The notes under the pieces were generated by a model that saw nothing but the letters and a program-made list of their open reading frames with translations, had not been told where the DNA came from and ran no database searches. A DNA stretch of 64,000 bases, taken from NCBI GenBank assembly GCA_016214125.1, contig JACRPC010000023.1, positions 1 to 64,000 on the forward strand, in the 5' to 3' direction. Position 1 is the first letter of the stretch. Each line of letters opens with the position of its first letter. Below, one piece after another: positions 58,329 to 64,000 of this stretch. The stretch is from Rhodospirillales bacterium (GTDB taxonomy: Bacteria > Pseudomonadota > Alphaproteobacteria > Rhodospirillales > WMHbin7). A program made the translations under genes and the position numbers.

Positions 58329-61300
58329 TCACCGCTTTCCCCCGATCCCTCGTAACACCTCGCCAACTGCGTTGCGCCTTGGCTGCCAGAGGCCGCGATC
58401 GATCGCCTCTTGGAAGCGGGCGGCCATTTCGTGCAACGCCGCCGGGTTGGCCTGTTCCAAGAACTGGCGCACCGGCTCGTCTTCGAGATAGGCGGCAAAG
58501 AGCTGGTCGAACTGGTGATCCTTGACCACCTTGGCGGTGGCGGCGAAGCCGAACAGGTAATCGAGCGTCGCCGCCATCTCGAAGGCGCCCTTGTAGCCGT
58601 GGCGCATGGCGCCGGCGATCCATTTCGGATTGGCGGCGCGACCGCGGACGATGCGGGCGATCTCTTCTTCCAGCGTGTGGATGCGCGGGCGCTCGGGCCG
58701 CGAATGGTCGGGGTGATAGAGCGCCGGCTGCTGGCCCGAGAGCACCCGCACCGTGGCGGCCAACCCGCCTTCGAACTGGTAGTAATCGTCCGAGTCCAAG
58801 AGATCGTGCTCGCGGTTGTCCTGGTTCTGGATCACCGCCTCGACCGCCTCAAGGCGCTTGGCGAACAACGCCTTCGCCGCCTGGCCCTCTTGGCCGGCGC
58901 CATAGGCGAAGCCGCCCCAGGCCAGATAGGCCTGGGCCAGATCGGCGTCGCTCTGCCAGCCCTTTTCGTCGATCAGCGCTTGGAGGCCGGCGCCATAGGC
59001 GCCCGGCATCGAGCCGAAAATTCGGGTGGCGGCCTGGCGGCGGGCGTCCGCGGGCGCCGCGCCTTGGGCGATCCGGCTTTGGGTTTCCTGGCGCACCCGG
59101 GCGGCCAGGGGATTGGTCTCTTCGGATTCGTCCAAGGCCGCCACGGCGCGCACCGCGGAATCGAACAGATCGATCAGGCCCGGAAAGGCATCGCGGAAAA
59201 AGCCCGACACCCGAAGCGTCACATCGACGCGCGGCCGATCAAGCACGTCGGGCGGCATGATCTCGAAGCCCGAGAGGCGGCCGGAGCCATCGTCCCAGGT
59301 CGGGCGCACGCCCAAAAGCGCCAGGCCTTGCGCGATGTCGTCGCCGCCGGTGCGCATGCAGCTCGTGCCCCAGGCGGTGAGCGCCACCGCGTGCGGCCAG
59401 ATGCCGTGATCCTGCAGATGGCGCTCGATCAGCGCCATCGCCGATTTCCAACCCAGCGTCCAGGCCGACGGGGTGGGCAGGGCGCGGGTGTCGACCGAAT
59501 AGAAATTGCGCCCGGTGGGCAAGACCTCGGGCCGGCCCCTTGTGGGGGCGCCCGAGGGGCCGGGGGCGACGAAACGGCCGTCCAGCCCCTTCAAGAGCGC
59601 GGCGATCTCGGCGGGGCCCGATTGAATCACCGCCGGGCGGATGGTTTGCGCGATCTCGTCCAGCACCGCCCTTGTGCGCGTCCAGCCCCGATCGGCGGCG
59701 CCAACGCCCTGCACGAGATCGCGGGCCAGATGTTCGAGGCGTTCGACCGTGTCGCCCTGGCTGCGCCAGGGCTCGTCGCCGGCAAGGCTTTTGGGCCGCG
59801 CGCCCCGCCAGGGTTCGGCGGGCTGGCAATCCAGGGGATCGAAATCCAGCCCCAGATCGTGGGCGAGTGCGCGCAAGAGCGACTCCTTGGGGCCGCGCGG
59901 CAGGCGCACCAGCGCCACCAGAAGATCGGCCAGGCGATCGCCCTCGGGCGCATGTCCCAGCACATGCAGCCCGTCGCGGATCTGCAGCTCCTTCAGCTCG
60001 CACAGATGGTTGTCGAGCCGTTTCAGGGATTCGTCCTCGGGCAGATCGGGGCGGATGCCGAGATCGGCATCGAGGCCCAAGGCGCGGGTGTAGGAAAGAA
60101 TGTCGGCGCGCAACGCCGGCAGGCGGCGGGGGTCCATGCCGGCGGCTTGGTAATATTCGTCGACCAGGCGCTCAAGCACCCGCAGATCGCCATAGGTCTC
60201 GGCGCGCGTGAGCGGCGGCGTCAGGTGATCGACGATCACCGCATGGGCGCGCCGCTTGGCCTGAGTGCCCTCGCCCGGATCGTTGACGATGAAGGGATAG
60301 AGATTGGGAAGCGGCCCCAGCGCCGCCTCGGGAAAGCAGGATTGGGAGAGCGCCACCGCCTTGCCCGGCAGCCATTCCAGATTGCCGTGCTTGCCCATAT
60401 GCACCACCGCCTGGGTCTTGAAATGGTGGCGCAGCCAGGCGTGGAAGGCCAGGTAGGAATGGGGGGGCGCGAGATCGGGATCGTGATAGCTTTTCGCCGG
60501 ATCGATGTTGTAGCCGCGCGCCGGCTGGATGGCGATTGCGATGTTGCCGAACCGCCGCACCGGCAAGGCGAAGCCGCCGCAATCGGTTTCGCCGGGGCGA
60601 AAATGAGGGTCGGTTTCCGGCGCGCCCCAGCGTTCGGCGATTTTCGCTTGCACGCTTTCGGGCAGCTCGCCCAGGAAAGCCAGATAATCGGGCAGGCCCA
60701 GGCTTTCGGTCGCCGTGCGGCTAGGATCGAGCGCGTTGGTGGGTCCGGCTTGCATAAGCGCCATCAGCGCGGCGCCGTCCTTGGGCGCCTGCTCCAAACG
60801 ATAGCCGGCACCCGCCAGGGCGTCGAGCACCGCCACGGTCGAGGCCGGGGTGTCGAGCCCAACACCATTGCCCAGCCTGCCGTCGCGGTTGGGGTAATTG
60901 GCCAGCACCAAGGCCACCCGGCGATCCGGGGGCGGCGTTGCGGCCAGACGCACCCAAGACGCCGCCTGGGCGGCGGCAAAGGCGACGCGGTCGGGCAAAG
61001 GCGCGTGGCGGACGCGGTCGATCTCGGTCAAGGGATCGCGCGGCTGCAACTCCTTGAACGAGATCGCCCCGGCCAGAATCCGTCCATCGACTTCGGGCAG
61101 CGCCACGCTCATGGCGAGATCGCGGGGGGATAGGCCGCGCGTGCCCGCCTGCCAGCTTTCCCGATCGCCGCTGGCCAGCACGATTTGCAGCACCGGACAA
61201 TCGGCTCCGGCCAGGGCGGTGCCGGCGGCGCCGTCGGGATCGGCCAAAGCGAAGCTGGTGGCGGAAAGGATCACCTTGGGCGGCCGTTCGGCGAACAGGG

Positions 61301-62051
61301 TTTCCAGGGTGGCGGCGGCCAGCCGGTCCTTGAGGCTGGTGACGAAGATGGGCAGCGAGTTCAGGCCTTCCTTGGCCAGGGCGGCGATCAGGGCGGCGAT
61401 GGGCGCGGTGTCGCCGGCCTGTTCGAGCGCCCGGTAGAAGAGGATCGCCGCCACCGCCTGGCCCGGCCGCCAATGGGTGCCAAGCGATTCGAGATCGGGG
61501 CGGTCGAGGCCGGGCCACCACAGGCCGGCGGGGGGCAGGGGTGCGGGCTCGCGCCACGCGGTCGGGCGGCCGATCAGGCTGGCGGCGAAAAGCAGGAATT
61601 GGCGGGCGTTGGCGGCGCCGCCCTCGACCAGATAGCGCCAAAGCCGCGCCCGCGCCTCGGGCGCCATCGTGGACGCCGAATCAAGATCGGGATCGGGCCT
61701 GGCATCGCCCGGCAGCACGGCCAACAAAATGCCCCGCTCGCGGGCCGTTTGGGCGAGGGCGTCGAGCCCATAAGGCCAATAGGCCCGTCCGCCCAAAAGG
61801 CGCACGACGATCAGTTTGGCCTTGGCAAGAACCGCCTCGACATAAAGATCGACCGAGGCGTTGTGCTTGAGCCGAAGCCAATTGGCGAGACGCAGACTGG
61901 GCGGATCGGTCAAGGCCGCCTGGGCGTCGGCCAACAGCGCCAGTTCGCCGTCGGCGGCGGAAAGTACGACGATGGCACCCGGCGACTGGCCCAGATCGAC
62001 GGCCTGGCCGCCCTCGTCGATCGCCTGGGCCTGGGCGGCAAGAAGATGCAT
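58329..62051 (-). CDS. cobN: cobaltochelatase CobN subunit
   Basis: This 1240-residue large chelatase subunit of the CobN/BchH family inserts Co2+ into hydrogenobyrinic acid a,c-diamide with CobS and CobT in the aerobic pathway. Family segments seen are VLANYPNRDGRLGNGVGLDT, VVHMGKHGNLEWLPGKAVAL, LPTGRNFYSVDTRALPT and the late FEGGLAATVRVLSGQQP with GYKGAFEMAATLDYLFGF. No CobS/CobT (or ChlI/ChlD) genes are in the window. It starts 1 nt after the cobW stop. BchH/ChlH is excluded by the pathway context and family segments. Confidence 0.95.
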   Translation of the reverse strand: MHLLAAQAQAIDEGGQAVDLGQSPGAIVVLSAADGELALLADAQAALTDPPSLRLANWLRLKHNASVDLYVEAVLAKAKLIVVRLLGGRAYWPYGLDALAQTARERGILLAVLPGDARPDPDLDSASTMAPEARARLWRYLVEGGAANARQFLLFAASLIGRPTAWREPAPLPPAGLWWPGLDRPDLESLGTHWRPGQAVAAILFYRALEQAGDTAPIAALIAALAKEGLNSLPIFVTSLKDRLAAATLETLFAERPPKVILSATSFALADPDGAAGTALAGADCPVLQIVLASGDRESWQAGTRGLSPRDLAMSVALPEVDGRILAGAISFKELQPRDPLTEIDRVRHAPLPDRVAFAAAQAASWVRLAATPPPDRRVALVLANYPNRDGRLGNGVGLDTPASTVAVLDALAGAGYRLEQAPKDGAALMALMQAGPTNALDPSRTATESLGLPDYLAFLGELPESVQAKIAERWGAPETDPHFRPGETDCGGFALPVRRFGNIAIAIQPARGYNIDPAKSYHDPDLAPPHSYLAFHAWLRHHFKTQAVVHMGKHGNLEWLPGKAVALSQSCFPEAALGPLPNLYPFIVNDPGEGTQAKRRAHAVIVDHLTPPLTRAETYGDLRVLERLVDEYYQAAGMDPRRLPALRADILSYTRALGLDADLGIRPDLPEDESLKRLDNHLCELKELQIRDGLHVLGHAPEGDRLADLLVALVRLPRGPKESLLRALAHDLGLDFDPLDCQPAEPWRGARPKSLAGDEPWRSQGDTVERLEHLARDLVQGVGAADRGWTRTRAVLDEIAQTIRPAVIQSGPAEIAALLKGLDGRFVAPGPSGAPTRGRPEVLPTGRNFYSVDTRALPTPSAWTLGWKSAMALIERHLQDHGIWPHAVALTAWGTSCMRTGGDDIAQGLALLGVRPTWDDGSGRLSGFEIMPPDVLDRPRVDVTLRVSGFFRDAFPGLIDLFDSAVRAVAALDESEETNPLAARVRQETQSRIAQGAAPADARRQAATRIFGSMPGAYGAGLQALIDEKGWQSDADLAQAYLAWGGFAYGAGQEGQAAKALFAKRLEAVEAVIQNQDNREHDLLDSDDYYQFEGGLAATVRVLSGQQPALYHPDHSRPERPRIHTLEEEIARIVRGRAANPKWIAGAMRHGYKGAFEMAATLDYLFGFAATAKVVKDHQFDQLFAAYLEDEPVRQFLEQANPAALHEMAARFQEAIDRGLWQPRRNAVGEVLRGIGGKR

Positions 62052-62052
62052 G

Positions 62053-63060
62053 TCAGCCGATGAGGCCTTTGGCGATGGCGGCTTGGTCCATCCCCTTCAA
62101 GCCGATGAAGACCAAGCGGCTGGCGCGCAGGGCGCCCTTGGCCCAGGGCTGGTCGAAATAGCGCGAGAAGCGCGGTCCCACGCCCTGCAGGGCCAGGCGC
62201 ATCGGCTTGCCCGGCACGTCCAAAAATCCCTTGATGCGCAAGATGTCGTGGTGGGCCACGAGATCGGCCAGCCTTGCTTCCAGCGCTTCGGGATCGGCGA
62301 CGGGGCCAAGATCGAGCGCGAAGCTTTCGAAATCCTCGTGGTCGTGATCGTCCATGCTGTCGTGCAGCGCCGGACGGGACTCGAGATCGTCCTCGGCCGC
62401 CGCCGCCAGCCCCAGAAGGATCGCCGGCGCCACCTGGCCGTGGCGGGCGCCCACCAGCTTGACGCCGGGGCGCAGGCGTTGGGTCAAATCGGCGGCCAGT
62501 TGGGCGAAGGCCAGGGGGTCCATCAGATCGGCCTTGTTGGCCAGCACCAGATCGGCGCAGGCCAACTGATCGGAAAAGACTTCGTCCAGCGGATTGTCGT
62601 GCTCGGGCTTGCCCATGGTTTCCGGATCGTCGGCGAAGCGCCCGGCCGCCACGGCGGGCGCATCGACCACCGCGATCACCCCATCGACGGTGGCGCGGGC
62701 CTTGACCTCGGGCCAGGCAAAGGCCTTGACCAGCGGCTTGGGCAAAGCCAGGCCGGAGGTTTCGATCAGGATGTGCTCGGGCGGGTTGGGCCGACCCAAG
62801 AGGCTTTCCATGGTGGGCAGGAAATCGTCGGCGACCGTGCAGCACAGGCAGCCATTGGCCAGTTCGATGACGTCCTCTTCGGCGCAGCCTTCGATCGCGC
62901 AGCCCAGCAGCAATTCGCGGTCGACCCCCAGATCGCCGAACTCGTTGACGATGAAGGCCAAGCGACGGCCTTGGCTGTTGGCGAAAAGATGGCGGACCAG
63001 GGTGGTTTTGCCGGCGCCCAAAAAGCCGGTGATGACGGTGACGGGAATCTTGGCCTTCAT
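62053..63060 (-). CDS. cobW: CobW GTPase / metallochaperone
   Basis: This 335-residue G3E-family P-loop GTPase has Walker A in TVITGFLGAGKTTLVRHL, the metal motif GCLCC and ETSGLALP, NKADL as base-recognition motif, and a C-terminal CobW_C domain. A His/Asp-rich insert (SMDDHDHEDFES near residue 235) may add metal binding. CobW is thought to deliver Co2+ to chelatases, here probably CobN, which starts immediately downstream. AAGGAG precedes its ATG; its start overlaps the cobU stop. Confidence 0.95.
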   Translation of the reverse strand: MKAKIPVTVITGFLGAGKTTLVRHLFANSQGRRLAFIVNEFGDLGVDRELLLGCAIEGCAEEDVIELANGCLCCTVADDFLPTMESLLGRPNPPEHILIETSGLALPKPLVKAFAWPEVKARATVDGVIAVVDAPAVAAGRFADDPETMGKPEHDNPLDEVFSDQLACADLVLANKADLMDPLAFAQLAADLTQRLRPGVKLVGARHGQVAPAILLGLAAAAEDDLESRPALHDSMDDHDHEDFESFALDLGPVADPEALEARLADLVAHHDILRIKGFLDVPGKPMRLALQGVGPRFSRYFDQPWAKGALRASRLVFIGLKGMDQAAIAKGLIG

Positions 63061-63563
63061 GCAGTCTCCTTGAAAACGAGCGCCAAGCCGGCGGCGATGA
63101 ACACCACCCGGCCGGCCTTGGCCGCCAGACGTTGGTTGAGCAGGCCGGCCTGGTCGCGAAAGGCCCTGGCCAGCGCGTTGTCGGGCACGATGCCCAGCCC
63201 GACCTCGTTGGCGACCAGCGCCACCGGCCCCGGATGGCGCGACAGCGCCTGTTCGAGATCGAGGGCGGCACGATCGAGATCGCGGTTGGCGAACATCAGG
63301 TTGGACAGCCAAAGGGTGAGGCAATCGACCAGCACGGCGCCCGGATGGGCATCGAGCGCCGGGGCCAGGTCGAGCGGCGCCTCGACGGTGGTCCAGATCG
63401 CGCCCCGGCGCGCCCGATGCTTGGCGATGCGCGCCGCCATTTCCTCATCGCCGATCGCCGCGGTGGCGATGTAGGTGCCGCCCGCGGCAAACAGCGATTC
63501 GGCATGGGCGCTCTTGCCCGAACGGGCGCCGCCCAGCACCAAGGTGACCGATGACCAGCTCAT
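63057..63563 (-). CDS. cobU: adenosylcobinamide kinase / guanylyltransferase
   Basis: This bifunctional enzyme of 168 residues (CobU/CobP) phosphorylates and guanylylates adenosylcobinamide. P-loop LVLGGARSGKSAHAE, HRARRGAIWTTVEAP (His guanylylated in the family), VLVDCLTLWLSNL and VANEVGLGIVPDN are diagnostic. ATG 63563 follows AGGGAAACCGCGC; GTG 63581, overlapping the upstream stop as GTGA, is an alternative. Confidence 0.95.
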   Translation of the reverse strand: MSWSSVTLVLGGARSGKSAHAESLFAAGGTYIATAAIGDEEMAARIAKHRARRGAIWTTVEAPLDLAPALDAHPGAVLVDCLTLWLSNLMFANRDLDRAALDLEQALSRHPGPVALVANEVGLGIVPDNALARAFRDQAGLLNQRLAAKAGRVVFIAAGLALVFKETA

Positions 63564-63577
63564 GCGCGGTTTCCCTA

Positions 63578-64000
63578 TCACGCCCCGGGAAAGAGCGGAA
63601 GGTTGACGCCTTCCACCCGCCAGCCCTGATCGGTGCGGCTAAGGCGGGTGAGCGAAAGATTATCAATCGTCAGGGCCAGGGCCTTGGCGGGCGACAGATC
63701 GAGCGCCAGGGCCAGAGCGGCGCGGATCGAACCCGCATGGGCCAGCACCAGCACGTCGCCCTCGGGAATCTCGGCGCCGTGCCGATGCAGCCCCACCGCC
63801 ACCCGTGCCACCACATCGGCGAAGCTCTCGCCCTCGGGCGGGCGGGCGCGGCCCATATCGGCCCAATACGAATCGGCCTCGCGGCCGATCTCGTCCCAGC
63901 GGCGGCCCTGCCAAAGGCCGAAATCCTGCTCAAGGAAGGCCGGCTCGATGACAGCGGGCTTGCGGCCCAAGGCGGCCAGAGTCTGCTGGGTGCGCTTCAA
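63578..64000 (-). CDS. cobC: alpha-ribazole phosphatase-like histidine phosphatase, 5'-truncated by the window edge
   Basis: This is the C-terminal 140 residues of a phosphoglycerate-mutase-like phosphatase. The segment EQDFGLWQGRRWDEI and the second catalytic His in VLVLAHAGSIRAAL are present; the N-terminal RHG motif lies beyond the window. Position directly before cobU indicates CobC, which removes the phosphate from alpha-ribazole phosphate or adenosylcobalamin phosphate. The apparent start at the edge is not a real start. Confidence 0.85.
   Translation of the reverse strand: MKRTQQTLAALGRKPAVIEPAFLEQDFGLWQGRRWDEIGREADSYWADMGRARPPEGESFADVVARVAVGLHRHGAEIPEGDVLVLAHAGSIRAALALALDLSPAKALALTIDNLSLTRLSRTDQGWRVEGVNLPLFPGA

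Noticed and set aside
58410-61133. 907-codon plus-strand frame antisense to cobN
   Set aside because: CobN motifs are complete on the minus strand; this frame has no recognisable domain.
58329-62051. BchH/ChlH magnesium chelatase large subunit
   Set aside because: Related in fold, but the position between cobW and cobO and the CobN-type segments favour CobN; no bch genes are nearby.

Overview
The window is high-GC DNA, densely packed with genes that often overlap by ATGA, GTGA or TTGA. Gene content points to an alphaproteobacterium, most likely of the order Rhodospirillales (a Magnetospirillum/Phaeospirillum-like lineage). This is inferred from several things: the CobN/CobW/CobO-style cobalamin names fit alongside CbiX/CbiD/CbiG, there are two chemoreceptors, an intracellular PHB depolymerase, a heme-copper oxidase operon with an FNR-type site, and a tungsten aldehyde oxidoreductase. 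I saw no rRNA, tRNA or CRISPR array.

Layout. 1-850: what looks like the end of a transposon (four ~16-bp direct repeats) next to a HigBA toxin-antitoxin pair. 868-7115: folE, apaG, a STAS protein, a nitrate/nitrite-type chemoreceptor, citramalate synthase cimA and trmJ. 7105-15469: a class III CoA-transferase and AEC carrier facing away from a five-gene tungsten aldehyde ferredoxin oxidoreductase operon (ferredoxin, W-enzyme, FAD subunit, MoaD-like carrier, MobB) that ends in an M32 carboxypeptidase. 15445-20514: a secreted hydrolase, an EAL-CBS-GGDEF protein and an HBM-type chemoreceptor. 20735-30600: Sco protein, cobyrinate a,c-diamide synthase, then a coupled run phaZ / UPF0260 / dapA-like / ygjP-like / two Bcr-CflA exporters, a class A PBP, and a small ribbon-helix-helix protein preceded by tandem 12-bp repeats. 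31171-37577: a Crp/Fnr regulator with DUF2892, a perfect FNR-type palindrome and an A2-type cytochrome c oxidase operon (coxIII, sco, coxII, coxI, 32-aa membrane peptide, ctaB). 37637-42521: Sel1/SPOR protein, GST, Nudix, two small proteins (one YjfB-like), LysR and pirin.

42667-64000 is a large cobalamin cluster on both strands: cobA, cbiD, cobK, cobM, cbiG-cobJ fusion, cobI, cobL (cbiE-cbiT), cobH, cbiX, cbiB/cobD, cobQ, cobO, cobN, cobW, cobU and a truncated cobC, with cbiA/cobB 21 kb away. CbiX, CbiD and CbiG point to early cobalt insertion (the oxygen-independent route), yet CobN, the large subunit of the late aerobic cobaltochelatase, is also present without CobS/CobT in view. No CobG or CobF is present. 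The cluster is interrupted by elements foreign to the pathway: a GxxExxY gene bounded by ~28-bp inverted repeats, two adjacent toxin-antitoxin modules (HigBA and BrnTA) whose last stop codon overlaps the cobO start, a SYLF lipid-binding protein overlapping cobQ, and REP-like palindromes.

The most interesting items are the TA modules inside the vitamin B12 operon, the inverted-repeat-bounded GxxExxY cassette, the hybrid early/late cobalt insertion set, the tungsten AOR operon with adjacent acid-handling genes, and the tandem-repeat operator candidate in front of the small RHH gene.
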